This document shows positions 9,517-20,450 of a DNA stretch of 64,000 bases, piece by piece. Below the pieces are notes generated by a model. That model was given only the letters and a program-made list of their open reading frames with translations. It did no database searches and was not told the origin of the DNA. Position 1 is the first letter of the stretch. Every line of letters begins with the position of its first letter. The position numbers and the translations under genes are program-made. Origin of the DNA: Peribacillus sp. ACCC06369 (GTDB lineage: Bacteria > Bacillota > Bacilli > Bacillales > DSM-1321); assembly GCF_030348945.1 (NCBI RefSeq), contig NZ_JAUCEN010000002.1, forward strand, positions 3,472,001 through 3,536,000. The letters run 5' to 3'.

Positions 9517-9545
9517 TAAAAAGGGGCATCCAAAAGGATACCCGG
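9517..9545 (-). terminator. Terminator of spoIVB
   Basis: On the minus strand GGGTATCC, a four-base loop, GGATGCCC (one G-U pair) then a T-run, starting 6 bases after the spoIVB stop. Confidence 0.8.
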
Positions 9546-9550
9546 TTTCT

Positions 9551-10852
9551 TTAGCTTGCCTTTTCATAATTATCTTTGTCGTATATATTTATACCGGCTT
9601 CGTTTAACATCCATTCGATATGGACTCCATACCCACTTGTAGGATCATTAACAAATACATGGGTGACTGCACCGATTAATTTCCCATTTTGTATGATAGG
9701 ACTGCCGCTCATACCCTGAACGATCCCGCCCGTTTTTTGAAGCAGTTCTTTATCCGTCACTTTTAAGACCATTCCTTTAATCGCAGGAAACTTCTGTGGT
9801 ATGGAACTGACGATTTCCACATCGAATTCCTCCACTTTAGAACCATCCACCACAGTCAGGATTTTTGCTGGTCCTTCCTTTACCTCATGGGAAAGGGTGA
9901 TCGGGAGAGCCTTGTCATTAATCCCATTTTTAAAATCTTGATTTAATTTCCCAAAAATCCCAAAGGGACTATTGCGATTGATATTTCCTATTTTTTCTTT
10001 GTTGGAAGAAAAGCGTGCCAATTTTTCTCCAGGATCACCATTGCTTCCCTTTTCAATGGACGTGACCGTCGATTGAACAATCTGTCCATCTTTTACAACA
10101 ATCGGCTTTTTGGTATCCATATCGGAAATGACATGTCCCAATGCTCCATATTTTTTCGAATCAGGGTGATAAAATGTCATCGTTCCGATGCCAGCTGCTG
10201 AATCACGGATATACAAACCCAATTTGTAAGTTCCTTCATTCTTATCTTTTAGAGGTAAAAGGGTGCTATGAAGCACTTCATTATCACGGTTTATGACTAG
10301 ATTCAACGCCTCACCCTTTTCACCTGCCTGCTGAACAAAAGGGGTTACATCCCCCATCTTCTTTATCGTCTGACCATTGATTTCTGTAATAATATCACCG
10401 ATTTCAATTTTCGCTTTTTCTCCTGGTGATTTTTTCCCCTGCGCAGTATCAATAAGATGATGACCTACTACGAGCACTCCGAGAGTATTTAGCTTCACTC
10501 CAATGGATTGGCCTCCAGGCATGACTTTAAAGTCTTTCAACACCCTAATGTCGACCTTTTTGGCGGGCAAGCCTGCTACATCCAGCAACACTTCATTCGT
10601 ACCTGGTTTCTCAGCACCAAGCGTAATTGAAGCTTGCTCATCATGAAGCGAAATCCCATCACTGAATCCCGAAGCTTTTGCAGAAACAGGCAATGATTTG
10701 GAAATACTATATTGACTTCCTTCAAATAGTACAAGATGATTTGGAATTAAAAAATATTCACGAGATGGCTGGTATAACCCTAATGTTAATAGCGAAACAA
10801 GGAGAATTCCACCGATGATCCTGTTTATCCATACAAATTTCAACCCATTCAC
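9551..10852 (-). CDS. spoIVB: SpoIVB serine peptidase, sigma-K checkpoint signal
   Basis: 433-residue S55 protease secreted from the forespore into the intermembrane space, where it cleaves SpoIVFA and so activates SpoIVFB processing of pro-sigma-K. An N-terminal membrane anchor (about 11-27) precedes a PDZ domain (about 120-210: [26 protein letters not shown]). The peptidase domain contains [18 protein letters not shown] (His) and the nucleophile motif [16 protein letters not shown]. The C-terminus is nearly identical to B. subtilis. GTG at 10852 follows GAGGAG with short spacing; the in-frame TTG four codons later is an alternative. Lies upstream of spo0A, as usual. Confidence 0.96.
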   Translation of the reverse strand: MNGLKFVWINRIIGGILLVSLLTLGLYQPSREYFLIPNHLVLFEGSQYSISKSLPVSAKASGFSDGISLHDEQASITLGAEKPGTNEVLLDVAGLPAKKVDIRVLKDFKVMPGGQSIGVKLNTLGVLVVGHHLIDTAQGKKSPGEKAKIEIGDIITEINGQTIKKMGDVTPFVQQAGEKGEALNLVINRDNEVLHSTLLPLKDKNEGTYKLGLYIRDSAAGIGTMTFYHPDSKKYGALGHVISDMDTKKPIVVKDGQIVQSTVTSIEKGSNGDPGEKLARFSSNKEKIGNINRNSPFGIFGKLNQDFKNGINDKALPITLSHEVKEGPAKILTVVDGSKVEEFDVEIVSSIPQKFPAIKGMVLKVTDKELLQKTGGIVQGMSGSPIIQNGKLIGAVTHVFVNDPTSGYGVHIEWMLNEAGINIYDKDNYEKAS

Positions 10853-10927
10853 TCTCCTCGCTCTCTGAAACTTTATGGCTACACCTTTAATTTAGCCCTC
10901 AAGACAGTCATTTATAACAGATGCACA

Positions 10928-10963
10928 AAATAAAAGCTATCCGTTTTTGGATAGCTTTACAAT
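10928..10963 (-). terminator. Terminator of recN
   Basis: AAAGCTATCC and its perfect complement around a six-base loop, followed on the minus strand by TTTTATTTT, about 45 bases after the recN stop. Confidence 0.8.
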
Positions 10964-11005
10964 GGATGCTTATGATAAGTTTAAATTATCTACTTTACCT
11001 GTCCA

Positions 11006-12721
11006 TCAAGATGTGATTTTCAACCTTTTTGCCAGCTGGATTAATTCATTGGCATGCTGCTTCGTCAAATCCGTAATCTCGACTCCAGAAATCATCCTGC
11101 CAATTTCTTTTATCTTTTCCGTTTCAATTAAAGGCTTTACCGAGGTATTCGTGCGTCCGGCCCTTACATTTTTCGCTATGAATAAGTGAGTATCCGCCAT
11201 AGCTGCCACTTGTGGTAAATGGGATATACACAGTACTTGAGATCCCGTTGCCACTTTATAGATCTTTTCAGCGATGGATTGTGCAACCCGTCCGCTCACA
11301 CCGGTGTCCACTTCATCAAATATAATGGACGTTATGCCTTGGTGCTTGGAGAAAATGCTTTTCAAAGCCAGCATGATCCTCGAGAGTTCTCCACCCGATG
11401 CGATTTTAGATAGAGGTTTTAACGGTTCACCTGGATTTGTGGAAATATAAAATTCCATCGAATCCAGCCCCGACTGATTAATGCCCCTATCTGACAACTC
11501 ATCGAAAGTATAAGCCGTTTGAAGGAAATGTGGTTCAAAAATGGTCTTTTCCATGTATAAATCTTTTAATTCCTGATGGATCTTTTTGGTTAACTGCTGA
11601 GCGAATGTCTGACGAAGTTCAGACAGATTCTTTGCTTCAACAATTAAATCGGCCTTGATGGATTTCATTTCCTTTTCAAGCTTCGCTATATGCGTTTCCC
11701 TATTTTGCAGCTTTTCGACTTCCTCTTCTATGCCTGCACCATATTCCAGGATTTCCTCGATGGTCCGCCCGTATTTACGTTTTAATTGATTTATTTCATT
11801 AAGGCGGCTTTCAATGAATTCGACACGCTCTGTATCATAGTCCAAAGAGTCTAATTGATCCCGGATGTTTGACACTGCCTCTTCAAGCAGGAAGTAACTA
11901 TTTGAAACGGTTTCGGAGCTGTTTTTTAAACCTTCATCAAGGCCTGCGGCTTCTTCCAGGTTATTCATGGCTACGGAAAGCCAATCAATTGCATGCTGCT
12001 CTCCATTTAAAGCATTATAACTGGTTTGCAGCGCTTCATGAATTTTTTCAAAATTATTAATTTTCTTTCGCTCTTCCATTAATTCTTCATCTTCACGTAG
12101 TTTCAAATCAGCTTTTTGAATTTCATCGAATTGAAATTGGATCAAATCAAGACGGTGGACCATTTGCTGTTCATTTTGGCTCAAACCATTCAATTGTTTT
12201 GAAGCGGTTTCATAACGTTTATAGAGCTTTTGGTATTCCGTGAGTGCAGAGGCGATTTTTTCACCGCCGAATTGATCCAGCAGAGGAAGATGGAGTCGTT
12301 CATCCATTAATTCCTGATGTTCATGCTGACCATGAATATCTATCAATGTCCTTCCTATCTCGCGTAAAATGGCAATCGTTACAAGTTTTCCATTTACTCT
12401 GCAAACGCTTTTGCCGCTCTGTGAAATATCCCTTCGAAGAATGGCCATCCCATCATTCATATCCAGTCCAAATTCTTCTGCTTTGGCAAATACCGGGTGT
12501 TTTTCATCTTCAATTTGAAATAATCCCTCTATTTCGGCCTTGGACTCACCATGCCGAATGAATTCTGCCGAACCACGTCCCCCAACCAAAAGATGAACGG
12601 CATCTATAATGATTGATTTCCCTGCCCCTGTTTCTCCGGTCAAGACAGTCAAGCCTTTCTCAAATGAAACGGACAGGCTTTCTATGATCGCAAAATTCCT
12701 AATCGATAGTTCTGTTAACAA
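11006..12721 (-). CDS. recN: DNA repair protein RecN
   Basis: 571-residue SMC-like ATPase that gathers at double-strand breaks and holds DNA ends during recombinational repair. Head domain halves at each end: Walker A LTGETGAGKSIIIDAV (about 29-44) and C-terminal signature SGGELSRIMLALK with Walker B SIIFDEVDTGVSG. A long coiled coil (about 150-390) lies between, with the short hinge typical of RecN. Start is TTG at 12721 behind GAGGTGA. The argR gene lies 22 bases upstream, the arrangement also seen in B. subtilis. Confidence 0.96.
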   Translation of the reverse strand: MLTELSIRNFAIIESLSVSFEKGLTVLTGETGAGKSIIIDAVHLLVGGRGSAEFIRHGESKAEIEGLFQIEDEKHPVFAKAEEFGLDMNDGMAILRRDISQSGKSVCRVNGKLVTIAILREIGRTLIDIHGQHEHQELMDERLHLPLLDQFGGEKIASALTEYQKLYKRYETASKQLNGLSQNEQQMVHRLDLIQFQFDEIQKADLKLREDEELMEERKKINNFEKIHEALQTSYNALNGEQHAIDWLSVAMNNLEEAAGLDEGLKNSSETVSNSYFLLEEAVSNIRDQLDSLDYDTERVEFIESRLNEINQLKRKYGRTIEEILEYGAGIEEEVEKLQNRETHIAKLEKEMKSIKADLIVEAKNLSELRQTFAQQLTKKIHQELKDLYMEKTIFEPHFLQTAYTFDELSDRGINQSGLDSMEFYISTNPGEPLKPLSKIASGGELSRIMLALKSIFSKHQGITSIIFDEVDTGVSGRVAQSIAEKIYKVATGSQVLCISHLPQVAAMADTHLFIAKNVRAGRTNTSVKPLIETEKIKEIGRMISGVEITDLTKQHANELIQLAKRLKITS

Positions 12722-12743
12722 ACTAGGTCACCTCACAAAATTA

Positions 12744-13193
12744 TTAGAGCATGTCCAAGAATTTGCCGGAAATGATCTTTGCATCTTCCTCAGAACGGCA
12801 GATAATTAAACAAGTATCATCGCCGCCAATCGTCCCGAGTATCTCTTGCCAATTCAAATTATCAATCAATGCACAAATTGCCTGGGCATTACCCGGGAGC
12901 ATCTTCATAACCAGTAAATTATTGGCTGCGTCAATACGTACAAATGCATCAACCAGGATTCTCTTTAATTTTTGAAGTGGATTGAAACGTTGGTCGGCTG
13001 GCAGGCTGTATTTATACCTTCCATCCGTTAAAGGGACCTTAACTAGGTGAAGCTCTTTAATATCCCTTGAAACAGTTGCTTGAGTTACATTGTATCCAGC
13101 TAATTTCAGTTCTTCAACCAGCTCATCCTGGGTTTCAATATCGTTATTAGTTATAATGTCCCTTATTTTTATATGTCGTTGTCCTTTATTCAT
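12744..13193 (-). CDS. argR: Arginine repressor ArgR/AhrC
   Basis: 149-residue hexameric arginine-responsive regulator, repressing arginine biosynthesis and activating catabolism. Winged-helix N-terminal domain (about 1-70) with the recognition segment [18 protein letters not shown]-terminal arginine-binding and oligomerisation domain with [17 protein letters not shown]. Length equals B. subtilis AhrC. The ATG at 13193 ([11 protein letters not shown]) follows GAGGTG; four upstream codons in frame are not family-like. Lies between yqxC and recN as in B. subtilis; yqxC is upstream, separated by about 320 bases that hold a terminator. Confidence 0.95.
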   Translation of the reverse strand: MNKGQRHIKIRDIITNNDIETQDELVEELKLAGYNVTQATVSRDIKELHLVKVPLTDGRYKYSLPADQRFNPLQKLKRILVDAFVRIDAANNLLVMKMLPGNAQAICALIDNLNWQEILGTIGGDDTCLIICRSEEDAKIISGKFLDML

Positions 13194-13459
13194 AAGTAGT
13201 AGCACCTCTTCTCATCTGTTGCTCATTTTATTGGCAATCGATATCATACTTAAGGAAGCTCCCAATATGGGATTGCTTCGGTAACATCCGTACGTGCAAA
13301 TAGGCCGCTCTAGAAAGTGGCTAAAATTAATGTTATCGGATTTTTATGCAATTGTACAACTTTTTCTCTAAAATGCATAACAAGTCTATTTTTTATTCTT
13401 ACCTATTTTATGTATCCACATTAAATGATTCAAGTGCATTTCAACACCATTTCAAGTTA

Positions 13460-13496
13460 AAAAGCTCCTTTAGCCAACCATTCAGCCAAAGGAGCC
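13460..13496 (-). terminator. Terminator after yqxC
   Basis: Twelve-pair stem allowing G-U pairs (GCTCCTTT / AAAGGAGC core) followed by five T on the minus strand, 14 bases past the yqxC stop. It separates yqxC from argR, so argR probably has its own promoter between 13210 and 13460. Confidence 0.85.
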
Positions 13497-13509
13497 GTAC
13501 AAGTTCTTG

Positions 13510-14337
13510 CTATTCTTTTTTAAATTGCGCATGGGCTTCCCCAACGATGTCATCAACGGTTTTCGAAAGCAATATCGCTCCATCTTCCTTTGACCCTTGC
13601 CAGTATAAATGAAGTAAAAATTCAATATTTCCATCACCGCCGGTAATCGGTGAGAATGAGGCATCCTTAATATCGTAGCCTTCCTTTTTAGCAAAAGAAA
13701 TGATCTTATCCAACACTAGTTTATGGATTTTGGGATCACGAACAATCCCTTTTTTACCCACCTGATCCTTCCCAGCTTCGAATTGCGGTTTAACTAAGGC
13801 AACGACGTCGCTATTCGGAACGAGCAAGGTCTTCAGCACCGGTAAAATTAACGTTAGGGAGATGAAAGAAACATCAATGCTTGCAAAGTTAGGCATCTCC
13901 CCATCGAGATCGGCGGGTGTAACGTAACGGAAATTCGTCCGTTCCATTACTTTCACCCGTTCATCCTGCCTAAGCTTCCAGGCAAGTTGATTATATCCTA
14001 CATCAAGGGCATAAGACATTGTGGCACCATTTTGCAAGGCACAATCCGTGAACCCTCCTGTTGATGATCCGATATCAAGCAGGATTTTTCCGTTCACTTG
14101 TAAATCGAATTCCTTTAAAGCCTTCTCAAGTTTAAGTCCGCCTCTTGAAACGTAAGGCATGACTTTTCCTTTAATAGTAAATTCGAGATCGACCGGTACT
14201 TTTTCCCCAGGTTTTTCGTACCTCTCTTCATTCGCGTAGACAAGACCAGCCATAACCATACGCTTTGCTTTTTCTCGTGTATCTGCCAAGCCTTGTTCTA
14301 CAAGTAATACATCTACTCTTTCTTTCATCACTTTCAT
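13510..14337 (-). CDS. yqxC: TlyA-family rRNA (cytidine-2'-O)-methyltransferase / YqxC
   Basis: 275-residue protein with an N-terminal S4 RNA-binding domain (RVDVLLVEQGLADTREKAKR, about 5-65) and a FtsJ-like SAM methyltransferase domain. The SAM site is ILLDIGSSTGGFTDCALQNG and the KDKE-type catalytic scaffold lies around VGYNQLAWKLRQDERV and IDVSFISL. Homologues methylate ribosomal RNA and are often called hemolysin A; the substrate here is inferred. The ATG at 14337 overlaps the end of an operon with dxs only five bases upstream, as in B. subtilis. Confidence 0.92.
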   Translation of the reverse strand: MKVMKERVDVLLVEQGLADTREKAKRMVMAGLVYANEERYEKPGEKVPVDLEFTIKGKVMPYVSRGGLKLEKALKEFDLQVNGKILLDIGSSTGGFTDCALQNGATMSYALDVGYNQLAWKLRQDERVKVMERTNFRYVTPADLDGEMPNFASIDVSFISLTLILPVLKTLLVPNSDVVALVKPQFEAGKDQVGKKGIVRDPKIHKLVLDKIISFAKKEGYDIKDASFSPITGGDGNIEFLLHLYWQGSKEDGAILLSKTVDDIVGEAHAQFKKE

Positions 14338-14341
14338 ATTG

Positions 14342-16234
14342 TCAGGCCCTTTTTTCTTTTTTGGGTGTTATCATTTTAATCTTTTTGATGGCTGTTTCAG
14401 TCGTTAAACCGATCTCTTCAAGAAGTTCATCGACACTGCCATGTTCAATGAAATAATCAGGTATTCCCATTCGATCTATAATTGCCCCATAAAACCCTTG
14501 GTCATGAGCATATTCTAGTACAGAACTGCCAAAACCACCTTGAAGAACCGCTTCTTCTATTGTCAAGATAGGCATTTTTTCACCAAGTAGGCTGCTTAGC
14601 ATGTTCTCATCCAAAGGCTTAATGAACCGGGCATTGATCACCTTAACTGAATAATCCTCTTTCTCTAGCAGTTCTGCCGCTTCAAGGGCCATTGGAATGG
14701 TGGTACCGAACGTTAAGATGGCAGCATCCGTTCCTTCTTTAAGAACTTCCCACGAACCGATTGGAATCTGCTGTAATTCAGCATCCATCACAACACCCCA
14801 ACCATTCCCACGAGGGAATCGCATAGCGATTGGACCATCATTATAGCTTAAGGCCGTATTGACCATATGCTGGCCTTCGTTTTCATCTTTCGGCATCATC
14901 AACACCATATTAGGAATGTGCCGTAAGAATGCAATATCGAAAACGCCTTGATGCGTTTCACCATCGGAACCAACCAATCCGGCACGATCGATTCCTATGA
15001 ATACGTTCAAATTCTGTCGGCAGATATCATGGACCACCTGGTCATAAGCCCTTTGCAGGAAGGTTGAATAAATGGCCAGGAACGGTTTCATTTTTTGCGT
15101 TGCCAATCCAGCTGCAAAAGTTGCAGCATGCTGCTCGGCAATCCCTACATCATAGAAACGCTCTGGGAACTCTCGGGAAAACCCCACCAATTTCGAACCT
15201 ACGGGCATTGCAGGTGTAATCGCGACAATCCGTTCATCTTCACGGGCGAGCCTGCTGACAGTATCGCTTACAAGGGCACTCCATGCAGGAGCTTTACTAG
15301 TGGATTTCACGAAATCGCCTGTCTCTATCTTGTAGGGGCCTGTCCCATGCCAATTTCCTGTTGTATCCAACTCGGCAGGTGAATAGCCTTTGCCTTTTTT
15401 CGTGATGACATGTAGCAGTACGGGTCCCTTCGTTTTCTTGGCATATCTTAAATTCTCCAGCAACTCTTCATAATTATGACCATCGACTGGTCCAAGGTAT
15501 GTGAAACCGAGTTCTTCGAAAAAGATTCCTGAGACCAATAAGTACTTCATGCTATCCTTCAAGCGTTCAGCGGTAGCTGCAAGCTTACCACCGACTGCAG
15601 GAATTTTTTTCAAAAGTAACTCCAATTCATCTTTTGCCCAGTTATATTTACCTGCGGTCCGCAATCTTCCCAATATCGTGTGCAAAGCCCCCACATTAGG
15701 CGCTATCGACATTTCATTATCATTCAGGATAACGATCATGTCCTTTTTTTCATCACCGATATGATTCAATGCTTCAAGTGCCATTCCGCCTGTTAGAGCC
15801 CCGTCACCGATTACAGGCAAAATGAAACTTTTTTCACCTTTTATATCACGGGCAGCGGCCATTCCCATTGCAGCTGAAAGGGAAGTCGAACTGTGACCGG
15901 TTTCCCAAACATCATGGGGGCTTTCAATCATTTTAGGAAAGCCGCATAGACCTTTATATTTCTTTAAGGTATTGAACTCCCCTGCTCTGCCAGTCAGGAT
16001 TTTATGCACATAGGATTGGTGACCAACATCCCATAATATTTTATCATTCGGACTGTCGAATTCTTTATGCAAGGCTATAGTCAACTCGACTACACCTAAA
16101 TTGGGACCGATATGCCCACCGGTCACCGATAATTTTTCCACAAGGAATTTACGTATTTCCACACTTAACTCGACTAGTTCTTCATTATTCATCTTCTTCA
16201 AAAAAGAAGGGTCTTTTATAGATAGAAGATCCAA
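14342..16234 (-). CDS. dxs: 1-deoxy-D-xylulose-5-phosphate synthase
   Basis: Thiamine-diphosphate enzyme condensing pyruvate and glyceraldehyde-3-phosphate, the first step of the MEP isoprenoid pathway. Residues: [17 protein letters not shown] early, the ThDP/Mg motif [19 protein letters not shown] to [11 protein letters not shown], and the transketolase motif [15 protein letters not shown]. About 630 residues, normal length. Homologues begin [12 protein letters not shown], so the TTG at 16234 is preferred; the ATG at 16258 has no ribosome site before it. It is directly followed by yqxC and preceded by ispA, so this block supplies isoprenoid precursors. Confidence 0.95.
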   Translation of the reverse strand: MDLLSIKDPSFLKKMNNEELVELSVEIRKFLVEKLSVTGGHIGPNLGVVELTIALHKEFDSPNDKILWDVGHQSYVHKILTGRAGEFNTLKKYKGLCGFPKMIESPHDVWETGHSSTSLSAAMGMAAARDIKGEKSFILPVIGDGALTGGMALEALNHIGDEKKDMIVILNDNEMSIAPNVGALHTILGRLRTAGKYNWAKDELELLLKKIPAVGGKLAATAERLKDSMKYLLVSGIFFEELGFTYLGPVDGHNYEELLENLRYAKKTKGPVLLHVITKKGKGYSPAELDTTGNWHGTGPYKIETGDFVKSTSKAPAWSALVSDTVSRLAREDERIVAITPAMPVGSKLVGFSREFPERFYDVGIAEQHAATFAAGLATQKMKPFLAIYSTFLQRAYDQVVHDICRQNLNVFIGIDRAGLVGSDGETHQGVFDIAFLRHIPNMVLMMPKDENEGQHMVNTALSYNDGPIAMRFPRGNGWGVVMDAELQQIPIGSWEVLKEGTDAAILTFGTTIPMALEAAELLEKEDYSVKVINARFIKPLDENMLSSLLGEKMPILTIEEAVLQGGFGSSVLEYAHDQGFYGAIIDRMGIPDYFIEHGSVDELLEEIGLTTETAIKKIKMITPKKEKRA

Positions 16235-16333
16235 ACAGGACCACTCACTTTCTGTCATTTTCGGTTGTTAGCATAAACAAAGCCTCATAAAGAGGGCTAT
16301 ATGGAAGACTTGACCGAAAAATTGGTTTTAAGT

Positions 16334-16374
16334 TAAAAAATAGCCGCCAACACCCAGGTGATTTCGGCGGCTTA
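16334..16374 (-). terminator. Terminator of ispA
   Basis: Seven-base GC stem AGCCGCC / GGCGGCT, 17-base loop, then TATTTTTT on the minus strand, about 110 bases past the ispA stop. It separates ispA from dxs. Confidence 0.75.
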
Positions 16375-16484
16375 ATATACCTATTTTATCACGTAACTCA
16401 ATTAAAAAATCCATTTTGATTTTCGCATATTTTTGCACAATGAGTATACCATAAAACCTCAATTGATAACAAATTTAGCCACAA

Positions 16485-17378
16485 TCAATGATTACGGTTC
16501 GCTATTAAATCGGTTAGTTCATTCAACAAAACCGTTTGTAAGGTTGTTTTTCCCAAAGCGGCATGAGCAAGTTCAATATGATGGTTCAACTTTTCCTTTG
16601 CCCCTTGAAGCGAAAGTAAAGAAGGATATGTGCTTTTATGATTTCCCTCATCACTGCCAACCGGCTTGCCGATCAACTCGACTGACCCTTCAATATCCAG
16701 AATATCATCCCGAATCTGAAAAGCAAGCCCCAGGTGGTATGCAAAGTCACGTAAATGGAGTCGCTGTTCTTCATTCGCACCGGCTAATATAGCACCGGAA
16801 AGGATGCTTGCAGTCAATAACTTCCCTGTTTTATGTTCATGGATATACTCCAATTCCTGAAGGGTCAACTGTTTATTTTCACCTTCCATATCGGCAACTT
16901 GACCTCCAACCATCCCTTCGGCACCGGCAGACTTAGCAATTTCACTTACAAGGTTCAGCTTCATTTCAGCCGTCACATCTGGATCGTTCATATCCGTCAC
17001 CAATTGAAAGCTATATGTAAGGAGGGCATCACCTGCCAGTACTGCTACCGCCTCACCGAACACTTTATGGTTCGTCGGTTTTCCGCGGCGGAGATCATCA
17101 TCATCCATCGCTGGAAGATCATCATGAATCAAAGAATATGTATGAATCATTTCAATGGCAGCAGCTGCAGGTATCCCCATCCTCAAGTTTTTTCCAAAGG
17201 CCTCCAGAACCGCAAAGACCAATAAAGGGCGAATCCGTTTACCGCCTGCCTCCAATGAATAGATCATGGCATCTTTGACCACAGCAGGAGCATTAAGCTT
17301 ATTGACATATTCAACGATTTCCCGTTCTATAATCGCCTTATATTCTTTAGAAAACATATCAAAGGACACCGTACCCAT
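16485..17378 (-). CDS. ispA: Farnesyl diphosphate synthase
   Basis: 297-residue trans-prenyltransferase that builds farnesyl diphosphate from IPP and DMAPP. First aspartate-rich motif HDDLPAMDDDDLRRG, second aspartate-rich motif FQIRDDILDIEG, and the upstream substrate motif EAGGKRIRPLL. The ATG at 17378 (MGTVSFDMFSKEYK) follows AGGAGG, one base after the xseB stop; an upstream in-frame ATG at 17420 lies within xseB and is not used by the family. Part of the xseA-xseB-ispA-dxs run. Confidence 0.95.
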   Translation of the reverse strand: MGTVSFDMFSKEYKAIIEREIVEYVNKLNAPAVVKDAMIYSLEAGGKRIRPLLVFAVLEAFGKNLRMGIPAAAAIEMIHTYSLIHDDLPAMDDDDLRRGKPTNHKVFGEAVAVLAGDALLTYSFQLVTDMNDPDVTAEMKLNLVSEIAKSAGAEGMVGGQVADMEGENKQLTLQELEYIHEHKTGKLLTASILSGAILAGANEEQRLHLRDFAYHLGLAFQIRDDILDIEGSVELIGKPVGSDEGNHKSTYPSLLSLQGAKEKLNHHIELAHAALGKTTLQTVLLNELTDLIANRNH

Positions 17379-17379
17379 G

Positions 17380-17613
17380 TTATTCTTCCTCCTGTACAGT
17401 GAAGTTTTCGAGTTCCCCATCTTCGCGCAAAATTTGAGTCAACTGATCTTCAACCGCCTTAAGCTTTGAGTGACAAAGCCTGGATAAATCCATTCCTTGT
17501 TTATATATGGAGATGGCTTCCTCTAAGGGCACATCGCCTTCTTCCAACTGTTCTACAATTTTCTCAAGATTCTCCATTGCTTCTTCAAAAGTGGCTTCCT
17601 GTTTTTTTGTCAT
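17380..17613 (-). CDS. xseB: Exodeoxyribonuclease VII small subunit
   Basis: 77-residue, mostly helical, acidic subunit that binds XseA to form exonuclease VII. The family pattern [25 protein letters not shown] occupies residues 9-33, followed by [15 protein letters not shown]. The start overlaps the xseA stop by four bases (ATGA), indicating translational coupling. Normal family length. Confidence 0.95.
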   Translation of the reverse strand: MTKKQEATFEEAMENLEKIVEQLEEGDVPLEEAISIYKQGMDLSRLCHSKLKAVEDQLTQILREDGELENFTVQEEE

Positions 17614-18962
17614 GGTTCTATTCGCTCCTTTATTTCTTTAATTTCACATTCAAGTGTTCCATCTTTAATGGAAACGGCTATCTTATCCCCTCTGGATACT
17701 TGTTGTGTACTTTTCACTAACGTCTCATCCTCAGCAAAAACCAATCCATAGCCCCGTTCCATGATTTTTAATGGACTGAGGGCAGACAAAGTGGCTGTAA
17801 TATGAACGAACTGCTGTGATTTTTGCCGATAAATGGCTTCCATTGCCCTTCGCAATACTTTTGCATGCTGCAGCAATTCATCTTTGGAATTTTGCACCGC
17901 TTGTTCAGGATGCTGCTTTTTCAGAATATCGTTCAACTGATTCAGCTCATCCCTCTTTTTCATGAAATACCGCGTGCCGGTCCTCCCTAGCCTGTCCACC
18001 GTCTTGTCTAGCTGTTCAAGCTTCTGTTCATACATTTTATGTGGATAACGGAAAGCATAAGATCTCTCCATCCTGGTCAAACGGGTTCGTTCGAAATTCA
18101 CCAATTCACGAATGGAGCGGGTCAAGCGATTCTTACGGTTCATCAGGCGTTCAAGTATTTCATTAAGGTGGGGAACCGCTAACTCTGCTGCACCAGTCGG
18201 TGTAGGAGCCCGCATATCCGCGACAAAATCAGCAATTGTAAAATCGGTTTCGTGACCGACAGCAGAAATTATCGGTATATCAGAATCATAGATTGACTCA
18301 GCCACTATCTCCTCATTAAAGGCCCATAGCTCCTCGATCGACCCGCCGCCCCTTCCGACAATGAGTACATCGCTTTCCGCCCTAGCGTTAGCCATGGAAA
18401 TTGCCTTGGCAATCGATTTAGCGGCATTATTCCCTTGGACTAGTGCTGGGTAAACGATGACTCTGGCAATTGGATATCTCCGCTTGATGGTGATCAGGAT
18501 ATCTCTTAGTGCAGCTCCGGTCGGTGATGTTATAACTCCTACAGACTTAGGGTATTGTGGAATCTGTTTCTTATGCTCGGCCAAAAACAAACCTGCCGCC
18601 TCCAGCTTTTTCTTCAGCTGTTCATAAGCAAGATACAAATCCCCGACACCATCAGGGGCCATGCTTTTCACATAAAGCTGATACTGTCCGCCTGCCTCAT
18701 ATAATGAAATATCGCCCTTAACAAGTACCTTCATTCCATTTTCAGGCAGGAATTTCATCCCTTTGTTATTGGCGGCAAACATAACGGAGAGGAGTCGGGC
18801 CTTCTCGTCCTTTAGAGTAAAATACATATGTCCGCTTGTATGTTGTTTAAAATTTGAAATTTCGCCTTTTATGTATACATTTTGCAAATGGGGATCGGCA
18901 TCGAACTTCCTTTTGATGTATTTCGTTAAAGCCGATACACTTAAATATTGTTGGTTGCTCAT
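17610..18962 (-). CDS. xseA: Exodeoxyribonuclease VII large subunit
   Basis: Catalytic subunit of the single-strand-specific exonuclease VII, 450 residues. N-terminal OB-fold ([40 protein letters not shown]), central catalytic domain with [32 protein letters not shown] and [23 protein letters not shown], then a long coiled-coil region (about 280-400). The ATG at 18962 follows AAGGAGA. Stops four bases inside xseB. Functions in repair, removing single-strand overhangs. Confidence 0.96.
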   Translation of the reverse strand: MSNQQYLSVSALTKYIKRKFDADPHLQNVYIKGEISNFKQHTSGHMYFTLKDEKARLLSVMFAANNKGMKFLPENGMKVLVKGDISLYEAGGQYQLYVKSMAPDGVGDLYLAYEQLKKKLEAAGLFLAEHKKQIPQYPKSVGVITSPTGAALRDILITIKRRYPIARVIVYPALVQGNNAAKSIAKAISMANARAESDVLIVGRGGGSIEELWAFNEEIVAESIYDSDIPIISAVGHETDFTIADFVADMRAPTPTGAAELAVPHLNEILERLMNRKNRLTRSIRELVNFERTRLTRMERSYAFRYPHKMYEQKLEQLDKTVDRLGRTGTRYFMKKRDELNQLNDILKKQHPEQAVQNSKDELLQHAKVLRRAMEAIYRQKSQQFVHITATLSALSPLKIMERGYGLVFAEDETLVKSTQQVSRGDKIAVSIKDGTLECEIKEIKERIEP

Positions 18963-19043
18963 ATAATGTCTCCTTCCGATGAAAATCGGATTTAAAGAAA
19001 ACTCACTTATAGGTTTTACTTAAAACTCGCTTAATCTATGAAT

Positions 19044-19090
19044 GAAAAAAAGCGGTCTCCCGTTATTATAAAACAAGAGGTCCGCTTCTT
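19044..19090 (-). terminator. Terminator of folD
   Basis: GCGGACCTC and its near complement around a 15-base loop, followed by seven T on the minus strand, about 20 bases after the folD stop. Confidence 0.8.
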
Positions 19091-19110
19091 TAAAATAATT
19101 TAACGTTTTT

Positions 19111-19986
19111 TTAGCTTTTTAAGGCTTGCTTATTCTGTTCAAGTGTTTTTTGAGCAGATTTAACCGTATTCTTCATAAGCATCGTAATCGTCATGGGACC
19201 AACGCCTTTAGGAACAGGTGTAATGTATGAAGCCTTGGTTTTCACTTCATCAAACGCCACATCACCGCAAAGCTTCCCTTCATCATTCCTGTTCATTCCG
19301 ACGTCAATGACGACAGCACCTTCTTTAATATGGTCACTCGTGATCGTGTCCCTCTTGCCGACAGCTGCCACAACGACATCAGCTTGCTTTGTATAATACG
19401 CAAGGTCCTTTGTCTTTGAATGACAGTATGTGACGGTTGCATTCGCATTTAGAAACATTTGTCCGGCCGGTTTTCCCACGATATTACTTCTACCTACGAT
19501 AACAACATGCTTACCTTCAAGGTCATAGTCGATATACTCAAGCATTACCATCACCCCGTATGGCGTACAAGGTAAATAAGCATCCTGCCCAGTCATCATC
19601 CGCCCAATATTAATGGGATGGAATCCATCTACATCCTTCTCGGGGGAAATCGCTTCAATGATCGCTTTTTCCTGAATATGTCCAGGTAACGGCAGCTGCA
19701 CCAATATACCATGAATGCTGTCATCCTGGTTTAATTCATCAATGCTCTGAATTAATTCCTCCTGAGAGAGTCCCGCAGGCTTTTTAATCAATACAGAATG
19801 CATGCCCAGATCTTCACACGCCTTTTGCTTATTGCGTACATAGGTTTGCGATGCTTGGTTGTCCCCCACAAGGATTACAGCCAAACCCGGAACGATATTT
19901 TTTTTCCGTAATTGTTGAACTTCCTTACTGATTTCTTGCCTAACTGCCTCTGCAATTTCTTTACCATTAATGATTTGAGCTGACAT
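19111..19986 (-). CDS. folD: Bifunctional methylenetetrahydrofolate dehydrogenase/cyclohydrolase
   Basis: 291-residue enzyme interconverting 5,10-methylene-, methenyl- and 10-formyl-tetrahydrofolate with NADP, supplying one-carbon units. Substrate motif QASQTYVRNKQKACEDLG (contains the catalytic Lys), the second signature IHGILVQLPLPGHI and the NADP motif VVIVGRSNIVGKPAGQM are visible. The ATG at 19986 follows GGGAGGAAT. It lies between nusB and xseA, as in B. subtilis. Confidence 0.96.
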   Translation of the reverse strand: MSAQIINGKEIAEAVRQEISKEVQQLRKKNIVPGLAVILVGDNQASQTYVRNKQKACEDLGMHSVLIKKPAGLSQEELIQSIDELNQDDSIHGILVQLPLPGHIQEKAIIEAISPEKDVDGFHPINIGRMMTGQDAYLPCTPYGVMVMLEYIDYDLEGKHVVIVGRSNIVGKPAGQMFLNANATVTYCHSKTKDLAYYTKQADVVVAAVGKRDTITSDHIKEGAVVIDVGMNRNDEGKLCGDVAFDEVKTKASYITPVPKGVGPMTITMLMKNTVKSAQKTLEQNKQALKS

Positions 19987-20057
19987 GTGTATATTCCTCC
20001 CAAGATAATTTTGCTAAAGAAATTGCTGAGAGAATCCCCTGGTTAAAGGCTGCAGCC

Positions 20058-20450
20058 TTAGCTGCCGCTTTTCACCTTAACTTTGGATAAAACGGCATTT
20101 ACAAAGCTGCTCGATTGATCATCACCGAATTTCTTAGCAATTTCAATAGCTTCATTCATTGCAACACTTACAGGAACATCTTCACTGTGAACCATTTCAT
20201 AAACCGCGATTCGCAGTAAATTCCGATCAATGTTCGCCAGTCTTTCCAACGTCCAATTCTCTAAATTGTCCCTGATCATTCCATCAAGTTGTTGACGATT
20301 TTCCGTTATCCCCATTACTAATTTCTTGAAATATTCATCAGTAGGAGCACCATCCAGTACGCTTTCCATTGCTTCTTCTGCATTCGACTTGGCAATATCT
20401 ATCTGATATAGTGCTTGAAGGGATTTTTCACGGGCTACTCTTCTTTTCAT
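20058..20450 (-). CDS. nusB: Transcription antitermination factor NusB
   Basis: 130-residue all-helical protein that, with NusE (ribosomal protein S10), binds boxA RNA in rRNA leaders. N-terminal RRVAREKSLQALYQIDIAKS and C-terminal VPVSVAMNEAIEIAKKFGDDQSSSFVNAVL are hallmark segments. The ATG at 20450 follows AAAGGAGT. Normal length. Followed 70 bases later by folD. Confidence 0.96.
   Translation of the reverse strand: MKRRVAREKSLQALYQIDIAKSNAEEAMESVLDGAPTDEYFKKLVMGITENRQQLDGMIRDNLENWTLERLANIDRNLLRIAVYEMVHSEDVPVSVAMNEAIEIAKKFGDDQSSSFVNAVLSKVKVKSGS

Noticed and set aside
14342..16258. ATG at 16258 as the dxs start
   Set aside because: No ribosome site before it and eight residues longer than homologues; TTG at 16234 preferred.
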